DNA of 64,000 nucleotides from Acanthaster planci (lineage: Eukaryota > Echinodermata > Asteroidea > Valvatida > Acanthasteridae): NCBI RefSeq assembly GCF_001949145.1, contig NW_019091358.1:629227-693226 (forward strand), in the 5' to 3' direction. How positions within the stretch are numbered: position 1 is the first letter of the stretch; every line of letters begins with the position of its first letter. The notes under the pieces were generated by a model. It had not been told where the DNA came from. It saw only the letters and a program-made list of their open reading frames with translations, and did no database searches. Position numbers and translations under genes: made by a program. Shown piece by piece: positions 9,599 to 17,869 of this stretch.

Positions 9599-10039
9599 TT
9601 ATCGGCGTTTTTTATTATTATGGTTGTGGCAACAGAGGATACAATTTAATTCAATATGTCCAATTGTATTATTCAATCGTTCAATAGTACAGAAATCGTC
9701 CTTATTTTCTAAAAATTGCATCTTAACTTTACAATTCAGATAAAAGCAATATCGATAATCTTCAATTAACCATCGACAAGAATCGGTATCGATAAAACGG
9801 TCGGAATCAAAGCGATTATACTTTTTATCTGATTTGCGACAATTACAAATCCACCTTCTGATCGTTACTTCAATGGGATTGTTACATGTTTTACAAAATT
9901 CTCTTTGTTTTTTATGTTTGCACATTGACGACCCGTTGCACTTGACGCATTGCCGTTTAAATTTGCCGTGTATACAAAAAGAGGATCCACCGCATTCAGA
10001 GCACATGCCTTTTCGTCTCCCGTGCGGACATCTATTCAT
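9599..10039 (-). CDS. Zinc-knuckle repeat protein with HNH/endonuclease-VII-like C-terminus
   Basis: Intact 146-residue frame from ATG 10039. The N-terminal about 55 residues are three short zinc repeats of the form CxHG/K..C..C (CPHGRRKGMCSEC, CIHGKFKRQCVKC, CKHKKQREFCKTC). The C-terminal part (ERLNNTIGHIELNCILCCHN, then HNNKKR) resembles the ending of HNH / recombination-endonuclease-VII-type nucleases, where a D/E-R-x-N, GH and N..H/N residue set binds the metal. Such zinc-repeat nucleases occur in large DNA viruses and their relatives. Its start overlaps the stop of the small zinc ribbon gene upstream. Repeat structure is seen; nuclease activity is inferred. Confidence 0.6.
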   Translation of the reverse strand: MNRCPHGRRKGMCSECGGSSFCIHGKFKRQCVKCNGSSMCKHKKQREFCKTCNNPIEVTIRRWICNCRKSDKKYNRFDSDRFIDTDSCRWLIEDYRYCFYLNCKVKMQFLENKDDFCTIERLNNTIGHIELNCILCCHNHNNKKRR

Positions 10040-10167
10040 CTCTTGATAAAATTTTATTTTTTTTGAGACAATCGTCGCAAGTAAAATTTATCTTTCCTTT
10101 TTTTCGAATTTTAAAATTGGACAAATCTCTCTCGTTGACACTTAATGCATTTCTTGGTCTCGGACAT
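10032..10167 (-). pseudogene. Small zinc-ribbon protein of viral block, frameshifted
   Basis: From ATG 10167 the frame encodes a CIKCQR pair, and after a frameshift near 10110-10125 a CDDC pair. Together they give two CxxC knuckles in about 45 residues, ending at TAG 10032-10034. It overlaps the next gene's ATG by a few bases (GATGAATAG). It is probably a zinc-binding transcription or packaging accessory factor, which is only inference from the CxxC pairs. Confidence 0.5.
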
Positions 10168-10216
10168 CTTTATTTTTACCGTTAACCATTTTATTTTTAA
10201 TATTTTCTCACAATAA

Positions 10217-10840
10217 TTAATATGAAACGGGCGGTTCAGTATTTAAAACCAGCTTGCTAAACTTTACGTCACGCAGGTGCTTTTTAATTTCCTCTCGTTT
10301 CTAGTCTGGGATTACATCGTTTTCGTCGAGACAATGATCAAACGAATTACGATCTTTACAATGAAATAAAGCGGTCCACGCTGTATTTTCTCTAAAATCT
10401 TTAAGAACCGGATTATATTTTTGTGTGAGTAACCAGCATGAATGATTGAAGTGCCGTCCACTGAAGGCCATCCTACTTAACGCCCACGTGTTACTCGCCT
10501 TAGATTTTTTGCGATACTTAATAAACTGGTCAGCTGCGCAGTCGTCGATTATAAACAGAGTGTAAATCCCGCCGAACGCTTTTTGATAAAGTTCAATTGC
10601 TTCGTTTAACTCCAGTCTTTCTCGATCCAAGTCAAATAAACATTGTCGTCTGTGTCCGCGTAAATCCACATCCGTTCTAAATACGTTTTATTTTTAAATA
10701 GCGTGGGGCATATGATCACGATAGCTTCAAACGCAAACCTATGTTCAGTCTCTAATAAATTCAATATCCAATTTGTTTTTCCCGCTACCCATTTTACCCA
10801 CGATCAAAGAGCAGTGCGGTGATTTAAACATCTGGTTCAT
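10217..10840 (-). pseudogene. FtsK/HerA (A32-like) virion packaging ATPase, broken
   Basis: Genome-packaging ATPase of the Polinton/adintovirus and giant-virus lineage. Minus-strand ATG 10840 leads to a Walker A (GKMGSGK, 10777-10801). The frame shifts right after it, again near 10640, and meets a TAG at 10301-10303. The original end is probably TAA 10217-10219. Walker B is LFIIDD (about 10541-10558), followed by the lineage-typical region with SGRHFNHSCWLLTQKYN and the arginine/sensor segment ALFHCKDRNSFD. About 205 codons, the usual size for these small ATPases. It lies immediately downstream of the capsid gene, five bases from its stop. Clearly inactive here. Confidence 0.85.
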
Positions 10841-10844
10841 TTAA

Positions 10845-12011
10845 TTAATACACTAGACTCTTGAAATTACCGTCTTCAACCGTTAGTTGGGCGTCCATCA
10901 CCAAAAATACGTACATCGTTAAAGGTCCGCGGTTTCGGCCTCGCGCTCCATCTGAATTGTTATATCCCCTCCGCCGCCGAATGGTCTACCCGACCCGTGA
11001 GCCGAGTTATCGTCGGAGCTTTTGAAATCGAGCCACAAGCCGTACTCATCTTTCAAATATTCAGCCATATCAACCCCGATTAAGTTTAAATCTTTTACAA
11101 CGGCTCTTGCCGATTCGGTTTCCGAATCTCCAAAGTACTTGGTCACCTCGTTCCAATGTTGATACTCAAACAACCCCTGCGAGTACAATTGATTGGGCTT
11201 ACCCTCGACCGTGACGACCGTTCCCGTGTGTGTGAATTGTAAAATCTTTGGGTGTTTTTAATAGCCGGGTCTCTAAACAAAACCAAAATTCATTTCAAGC
11301 TTTTGATCGTTTGATCGATGCTAATATTCCACATGGTGTCTGATTTATTAACCGCCTGCTTCTTCCACGAGTGTATCCGGTCGAATAGGTAATAGACGAG
11401 CCCCTTATGCTTGCTCCTCAATGTTTGCGCCAGGTCTACATTGGTTACTTCTTCGTATTCTAAAGTAAGGTCTGAAATTGAGTACTCGGCCGCGGTGTCG
11501 GGCGAGTTAACCACTTTATCCTGCCCGTTAAAAGTCAATTGATACGTTAGGGGCTCTTTGAAACCCGACGGATAGAAAGACCCGTGATCAGTCAACATTG
11601 GCGTGTTGAATGGAATCGCATATCGATTTTTAAAAGCGTCGGCAATTGCTACTTTCTTTACCGTTGTTTGCGGCTTCGTTTTTATCGCCAGCCCCGAGAC
11701 GCAACTTGGCCATGTTTTCCTTTTCCAAACCAAAGTACGCCATATTTTAGGTTTGCGACAGAGGCATCCCATTGTCCTTAAAATTGTGAGCTTACGTTTA
11801 TTTCTGAAACCAGGTTTCTCGCCACGTTGTTGTATACGGTTCTGTTATCATCTGAGGCGCCGTCTAGATCGAGTTTAAAAGCCAATTTTGCCGTGCCGGG
11901 TACAATTATGGTACTCGGGTTTTGGGTAATGGTTACTTCGCGTCTTTCACCTTTGATCGCTACTTTTAGCCTGCGACTCGGGTTCAACTTTTTAGTATAT
12001 TGATGGGACAT
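10845..12011 (-). pseudogene. Major capsid protein (double jelly-roll), multiply frameshifted
   Basis: The coding sequence begins at ATG 12011 (MSHQYTKKLNPSRRLKVAIK) and is recognisable to TAA 10845-10847. The first frame stops at 11778. A middle stretch continues in another frame (about 11730-11640, KLRLGAGDKNEAA), then a third frame (about 11660-11293) with FYPSGFKEPLTYQLTFN. An in-frame TGA lies at 11290-11292, another shift near 11220, and one more near 10920. Conserved landmarks of Polinton/adintovirus double-jelly-roll capsids are visible: IIVPGTAKLAFKLDL, a NRTVYNNVARNLV segment, a VLFRDPA motif, and a late FGDSETE / LDFKSSDDNSAHGSGR region. The order and spacing fit one gene of about 390 codons, somewhat short for the family, so small deletions are likely. 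Confidence 0.85.
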
Positions 12012-12039
12012 ATTACTTTTATATTATACGACTTTTAGT

Positions 12040-12253
12040 TTACTGGAAAATTTTAAAGAGGAAAGAAAACGTAATAAAGGATATGCTGGCTGCGAAAAAT
12101 AGATCTTCGTATTCCTTTCTAAACGTTTCACTCTGGATTTCTAAAACCATATCACCGATGTGATCGATATCGGCACGCATGTCACCCAGCATCTGCTCGA
12201 TGTTGCTTAGGTCAGATTGAATTTCCGACAGTTGATCTTTAATTTCGCTATTC
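12040..12253 (-). CDS. Small coiled-coil protein with C-terminal membrane segment (partial)
   Basis: Minus-strand frame running out of the assembly gap and ending at TAA 12040-12042. The visible 70 residues form a strong coiled coil (IKDQLSEIQSDLSNIEQMLG, then DMRADIDHIGDMVLEIQSET) followed by a hydrophobic tail (LFFAASISFITFSFLFKIF). It lies directly upstream of the capsid gene in the same direction. It is probably a minor virion or membrane-tethering protein, which is inference. The N-terminus is lost in the gap. Confidence 0.5.
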
Positions 12254-12841
12254 NNNNNNNNNNNNNNNNNNNNNNNNNNNNNNNNNNNNNNNNNNNNNNN
12301 NNNNNNNNNNNNNNNNNNNNNNNNNNNNNNNNNNNNNNNNNNNNNNNNNNNNNNNNNNNNNNNNNNNNNNNNNNNNNNNNNNNNNNNNNNNNNNNNNNNN
12401 NNNNNNNNNNNNNNNNNNNNNNNNNNNNNNNNNNNNNNNNNNNNNNNNNNNNNNNNNNNNNNNNNNNNNNNNNNNNNNNNNNNNNNNNNNNNNNNNNNNN
12501 NNNNNNNNNNNNNNNNNNNNNNNNNNNNNNNNNNNNNNNNNNNNNNNNNNNNNNNNNNNNNNNNNNNNNNNNNNNNNNNNNNNNNNNNNNNNNNNNNNNN
12601 NNNNNNNNNNNNNNNNNNNNNNNNNNNNNNNNNNNNNNNNNNNNNNNNNNNNNNNNNNNNNNNNNNNNNNNNNNNNNNNNNNNNNNNNNNNNNNNNNNNN
12701 NNNNNNNNNNNNNNNNNNNNNNNNNNNNNNNNNNNNNNNNNNNNNNNNNNNNNNNNNNNNNNNNNNNNNNNNNNNNNNNNNNNNNNNNNNNNNNNNNNNN
12801 NNNNNNNNNNNNNNNNNNNNNNNNNNNNNNNNNNNNNNNNN
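12254..12841. other. Assembly gap (588 N) inside the viral remnant
   Basis: Unknown bases. The genes on the two sides point away from the gap in opposite directions (minus on the left, plus on the right), so a bidirectional promoter region and the N-termini of both flanking genes should lie here. True size may differ from 588. Confidence 0.95.
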
Positions 12842-13022
12842 AAAGCGTCACGACCTCGCGTTAGAGCAATTGGCGCAACAGAAGGAATCCTGGGAGCAAA
12901 ACCGCGTACACATGCTAGACTTTCTGAACGAAAGAATGCAACAAGAACGCGCGAGTCAGCGTACGTTTGTAAACGTGGACGAAGCGTTACGAGCTTACAG
13001 CGAATTGACCGGTAATATATAA
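12842..13022 (+). CDS. 3' end of a coiled-coil viral protein (partial)
   Basis: The plus-strand frame emerges from the gap and ends at TAA 13020-13022, which overlaps the integrase ATG by one base (TAATG). The 59 visible residues are polar and helical (LALEQLAQQKESWEQNRVHM, later VNVDEALRAYSELTGNI). No family is recognised. Gene-to-gene overlap with the integrase argues that both were expressed from one transcript. Confidence 0.5.
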
Positions 13023-13830
13023 TGCCGTTACCACCAGAATTGTCTGATTTCTACGCGCCTTCCGAGGATAAAAAAATTCATGAGTTTGTGTGGATCTTAG
13101 GTGGCGACGAGAAAGCGCGGTCGATCATCTACACGAAAAGACCGGTGCGGACAAATCAGTTATTAGAAACTGGCTAAGAAGCAGAAGAAGAAGCAGAATA
13201 AAGAAGCAGAACCGTTGACCAGTAAAACGGCCGAGCAAGTGAGCGTAGCGAGCAAACAAATTTATAAAAGGTCGCCCTTGACTTGGCCTAAAATTATAAT
13301 AGTAGACTCAGGATCTGAATTTAAAGGCGAGTTTTAAAAGTTAATGGTTAATCATGGGGAACAAATTCAAGTGGGCGAGCCGGGTGTTCGTAGGTCGCAG
13401 GGGATCGTGGAAAGGTTTAACCGTACTTCAGCCGAAAGGTTATTTGGTCATCAATACGCTAAAGAAATGTTAAACGTGGGTGAGCGAAACGTGGAAATGG
13501 GTAGAACATTTGCCTCGAGTAATAAAGAAGCAAACACCTAGTGCACCTCCAAAAGCGATTGAGCGAGAATTACCTCCAAGCGCGGTCGTTAGGTACCTCT
13601 ATTACCCGGGTGAGCAAGAGGGTGGAACCCTCAGAAGGGCGACAGATCCAATTTGGTCAGTGGACGTTTATCAAGGGGAGAAGCGCACGAGCCAATTTAA
13701 ACGAGTCAATGGCAAGCGGATAAAAACGGGTCCCACTTTATATTATTTATTAAACGGGTCAAATAGGAGTTTTGTCAAAGAGGAACTTCAGGTCGTACCC
13801 GAAGATACCGAATTACCGCCCGAGTCTTAA
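13022..13830 (+). pseudogene. rve-type (retrovirus-like) integrase of Polinton-like element, internally deleted
   Basis: The integrase inserts element DNA into host DNA using a DDE triad in an RNase-H fold. ATG at 13022. The first 50 codons end at a TAA near 13174, and a short Lys/Arg-rich patch in another frame follows. A stretch with EAEPLTSKTAEQV leads into the second-Asp region (IIIVDSGSEFKGEF) with an in-frame TAA right after it (near 13335), then the Glu region (GIVERFNRT). After another shift a C-terminal small-barrel domain follows (VRYLYYPGEQEGG, RRATDPIWSVDVY) ending at TAA 13828-13830. The segment that should carry the first catalytic Asp between the N-terminal domain and EAEPLTS is missing. 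Its end overlaps the polymerase end by 18 bases. Confidence 0.9.
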
Positions 13831-14783
13831 CTGCGCAAAAACCGAATTGAGGGCTTTCTCTTTGTCTTTAAAATTTGAGTTGTAAACCAAGTGATAAATA
13901 AACGATTCGCGTTGTTCTTTTGTCTTAGGCTTAACAGATTGCTTAGCTCGCTCGAAGTCAGTTGCTTTAAATCCTCTAATCCTCGATATATAGTGCCCGT
14001 AAGCTAACGTATCAACCCCGTCTGATAATATATAGCGCTTTGTGTCTAACGGCGAGAGGCTCAACTTATTTTGCGACACGGTGAATACCTGATGTTTGTC
14101 TGATCTAAATAGTTGCTGTTTATTGAAATGCTGCTTCCGTTCAAATAAGCAACTTTTATACATATCGTGGGTTAGGTCTTTTTAAGTTACTACCTTTGTC
14201 ACGCCTTTCGCCTTCTTTAAATTTTGATCGGTAGTTAAGATCGAATACTTTTTCGGACGTATGCAAACGACCTCTGAAATTGTTTGGCCACCAAATTCGT
14301 CTTTCATTTTCCAAATGACTTTTTTATTTTTTGAATCGTAAAGTTGATGATCGGGCGGGTAATTACTAAAGTCAAATAATTTACGCTTTTTACTCAAATA
14401 GCCGTTTAAATCGTCAGTTTGAATCTGAACGAGTAAACTATCCGTATCCGTGTAAAGTAAATTTACCTTTTCATCAAAATTTGATTTTAGTTCGTTGTAG
14501 TAGAAATCGTACAGTAAAGTTTTAGATAGATCGAGCCCGCTTACTCCGCAATAGATCGGCTTGTTTAGCTTGGTCTTTACGCGATACATTTCCACAAATG
14601 AAAGATCGCACTCTTTGAACGGCACGGTTGAAGAAATCTTCTCGAAATAATCAGACTAGGCCAATTTGCGCAATTCGGTGAATTTGTCGATGTAGCTTTT
14701 CATCCAAGGCCATTGTTTAAACGACATGACGCGATGCACCTCTTTTAACTGAAGGCTGAGTTCCAGGTACTTTTGCAACGTAT
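13813..14783 (-). pseudogene. Protein-primed family B DNA polymerase, C-terminal part
   Basis: C-terminal third of a pPolB, the replicative polymerase of Polintons/adintoviruses. Reading minus from the transposon edge at 14783: a palm segment (KEVHRVMSFKQWPWMKSYID), an in-frame TAG at 14656-14658, a segment KPIYCGVSGLDLSK, motif C YTDTDS (about 14437-14454), an in-frame TAA at 14179-14181, and a well-kept C-terminus (NKLSLSPLDTKRYILSDGVD, TLAYGH) to TAA 13813. Motif B (K-x3-N-x2-G type), expected between the SYFE-like segment after 14656 and FKECDLSF, is absent, implying an internal deletion. The other part of the gene is at 17870-20290. Confidence 0.9.
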
Positions 14784-15044
14784 GTTCCGGATCATTATAT
14801 CCGCATGGCCCATTGTGTCCGCAAACTTTTTCCGGACCATTATGTCCCATTGTGTCCGCAGGCCCATTATGTCCCATTGTGTCCGCAGGCCCATTATGTC
14901 CGCCCCATTGTGTCCGCAGGCCCATTATATCCGCCCCCATTGTGTCCGCGGGCCCATTATGTCCGCCTCATTGTGTCCGCAGGCCCATTATGTCCGGTCC
15001 ATTGTGTCCGCAGGCCCATTACGTCAGCCCCATTGAGTCCGCAG
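14784..15044 (+). repeat. Left terminal minisatellite array of the nested transposon
   Basis: About eight copies of a two-part unit: CCCATTATGTCCGCC followed by CCATTGTGTCCGCAGG (about 31 bases per unit, some halves missing). The alternation of ATTATGTCCG and ATTGTGTCCG half-units is regular. Open frames through it (repeated HYVRPIVSAGP or NGPADTMG) are by-products. Confidence 0.9.
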
Positions 15045-17652
15045 GATGCGATTGTTAATTAATAAAGTCTCAGGTATTTTTTTTCAAAAGCTTTCCTTAA
15101 ATTCCTTGCAGGTATTTAAATGTGTGCTGTTGTTTTTCCACAACAGCTCAGTGTTGGGTCATGTTCCTAATGAAAAATGAAACAATGAAACAAAAGTTTA
15201 CTTATTCTGGGTCAAAATAATTCTGTGCAGATTACTTAGTGCACAATTCCTTGTAATGTGTTTCATGGAAATGTACATACATGTAGATAGCAAATGCAAT
15301 TCATGAGAAAAAGCTTTACTTTTATGAGTAAGTGTGAGTTTGTTTTTGCATTCAATTGGGGACCCTGAACAATAGAGGACAATAAGGTTCCCGATTCACA
15401 TAGGGTCCCGAATAAAAATTGTGCACAAAACATATGAGTGGTCTTTTAAAAGAGTTGAAGTAAACCAGAAGAGGAACAATAGGGGGTCCCCAGTTGCAGG
15501 CAAATACACACGTACATGTGTGTGTGGGTGTATATGGAAGGGGCGTAACAAGTCGCCCTACACGTATGTTTCAGCCCTATTCATCGTGTGGAAATTAACG
15601 ACTTCGACCGTGGGAGACGGTTACTTGACCCACAGGCCGGACCCTCGTGAACCATACGGATATGTCCTTAGCAACTTGCCAATCCTCTGTTGAGCCTTCT
15701 CGTTTTGAAGACTTCTTTGCACAAAGTTAATAAACGGATTGAAACTCTTTGTATGTGCCCCAGACAGAAGGCTTAAATCGAATAAAACACTACAGAACTG
15801 GGAAAAGAAACCCGACATAAGTTTGAAATTTAGCCTCAAAGTTGTTGCTAGGATGATAAATTATGTTCATTTTCAATCGATCACTTCGTCTTTTTCCACA
15901 AAATTTCTCAATTTTAGAAGTTCTCCCAAAACAGTGAGACACTGCATACGACAGGCCAGAATCTCAACCACACGGTACAATCAGTTCTATGTACATGCAG
16001 CTATATATTTTGGTTCGACTTCCATGAGTTATATTTGATACTTCCGCGCACGGCGATCTGTCCGTGTTTTATATGCTCAAAACCGATCCAGTATACTGCG
16101 AGTTGTTCCCGCGTAGTGCAAGTGCATGTACAGGTGCAAGGAAATTCTCGACCGTTGGAGCAAGTGTACATGTTCGTGAGGTTCATGCTCGCATAGTACA
16201 TATAAAACTAAGGATATATTTAGTTCTTAACCGTAGTAAAAGTAAAGAAACTGAAACCTGTCAAGCCAGTTCATATTCTGTTTAATGTGTTCTTCAAAGT
16301 TAATAACCGTTGCAGGTTGAAGCATATCAAGGTTCAGTATTAATTTCACATCAAGTTTGCAATCGTATTCGGCGGTTGCAACTTTCATTTTGAGAACATT
16401 TTATACTTCAGAATTTTAAACTTTAGAACTATTCTTTGGGATCGAAAATATCATTTGCACCACCATTTTCCCTTATTGTTGGCTGTAATCATTGCTGGTT
16501 TTAGTCTCATTCGAGCCTGTCTGGTGAGCGAATGTTTAAAATGTTCAAAGTGTTGACTTATGGAGTAGTACTGATATTTAAAATTTCATAATTATAAATC
16601 CGAAACGAAGGCAGGGAAAGGAAGTATTCCTGGGTTTTAGCGTCTTGTTGTCCTGAGCTAGAGAGGTTTGAAAAGTAAAAATAACTAACCTTACTGATCA
16701 AGTTCAATGTTTTCATGTGGTTATAAAGAAAAATGGTTCAATTTACAAAACTGAAACCTATTACATCTGCTATGTATAGTCAGCACAGATTCTGGAGTTT
16801 GTTCGTTTGAAAAGCTGATAACCGATGTAACGAAAATTCAGTCTGATTCGATTGCAGTTTGTGTTCATATTTTGGGGTTTTCAATTGTAGTTCATTTTCT
16901 GGTATGCTGTGTACTCTTTACGTATTTGCCCACTTTCAGAAATGTTCTTGTGCACTCACATATATTATTTGCAACCAAGTTTTCCGTTGCTATTAGCCTT
17001 GCTTTAATACTGTTCTTAGTCTCAATAAAACGTGCCAGTTAACACATTACTCTTAAAATGTTTGAACATTGGTTCACCTCAGCGTTATTAGTCAGCTAAG
17101 GTTCTCCGTTTTAATTAAAGGATCCATGAAATGAGATTTACTTGGAAGCACTTTTAGTGTATCTCTGCACTCTTCTTTGATGTATGAAGACTGTTTGACA
17201 TCTTTTTTGAGTTGCATCAGTTACACAATAAAAACATTTAAAATTGACCGAGCATTTGCAACATTGAGATTGCCTTCAGTGCAATCACAGGTTTCCTTAT
17301 GAATGTGCAAATTGCATTAAAACTTTTTTAAAAAATCAAAAATATGGGTTAAAATTGCCAAAACATTTTCACCAGTTTGATTGAAACCCAAGGTGCAATT
17401 TCAAGGGTTTTATTAAAATATTTCTGTGATGATCCCTCTAAGCGTGCACAATGCAAAAACTGTCCAAACAAATGTATACGAAAGACTGACAGTTTGCGAA
17501 AACGATTATTAGTTTCACTTGTGTGACTGGCCCATCACTGTCATCCCCTCCCTGAATATTCAGACAGAAAATGAATCATTCATATGTACAACCAGTATGT
17601 TCCATGTCAGTATAGAGGATACTGAATTGCATTTAAGACATGTTGCCGAAAG
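15045..17652. other. Interior of the nested transposon, non-coding
   Basis: AT-rich DNA with only short frames. No DDE/DDD transposase, replicase or captured gene could be recognised on either strand. This supports a non-autonomous element mobilised by a relative elsewhere in the genome. Confidence 0.6.
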
Positions 17653-17869
17653 GATGGGCCAGCGGACACAATGGGGCGGACATAATGGGCCTGCAGACAC
17701 AATGGGGCGGACATAATGGGCCTGCAGACACAACGGGGCGGACATTATGGGCCTGCGGACACAATGGGGCAGACATCATTTATGGGCCTGCGGACAGAAT
17801 GGGGCAGACATAATGGGCCTGAAAGAGTCTGCGGACAAAATGGGCCATGCGGACATAATGGTCCGGAAC
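17653..17869 (-). repeat. Right terminal minisatellite array of the nested transposon
   Basis: Inverted counterpart of the left array: GCGGACACAATGGGGC alternating with GGACATAATGGGCCTG in about six units, ending in GGACATAATGGTCCGGAAC. The outermost roughly 55 bases match the left end best, with more divergence inside. Confidence 0.9.

Larger units (their letters stand above)
14784..17869. mobile_element. Non-autonomous DNA transposon with minisatellite terminal inverted repeats
   Basis: A 3,086-base insertion exactly splits the viral polymerase between HYRT and LQKYLELS. The left end GTTCCGGATCATTATATCCG and the right end (reverse complement GTTCCGGACCATTATGTCCG) match, followed on both sides by GCATGGCCCATTNTGTCCGCA and then tandem copies of a roughly 31-base unit. 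No transposase-like coding sequence was found in the AT-rich interior. Flanks show an imperfect 8-base similarity (ATACGTTG versus GTACCTTT, polymerase sense) that may be a decayed target-site duplication. Superfamily unknown. Confidence 0.85.

Noticed and set aside
12207-12864. Long ORFs across the gap on both strands
   Set aside because: They consist almost wholly of unknown bases. Only the ends are real sequence.
4806-13560. 14-base match TAGTGCACCTCCAA between the hairpin at 4805 and the integrase at 13541
   Set aside because: A match of this length is expected by chance several times in a window of this size, and the integrase text there is coding.
14803-15044. CRISPR-like array (regular units)
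   Set aside because: Units are contiguous tandem repeats without unique spacers and lie at the ends of a eukaryotic transposon.
14656-15062. Repetitive NGPADTMG / HYVRPIVSAGP reading frames
   Set aside because: Translation of the transposon's terminal minisatellite. The left one is fused by chance to real polymerase text.
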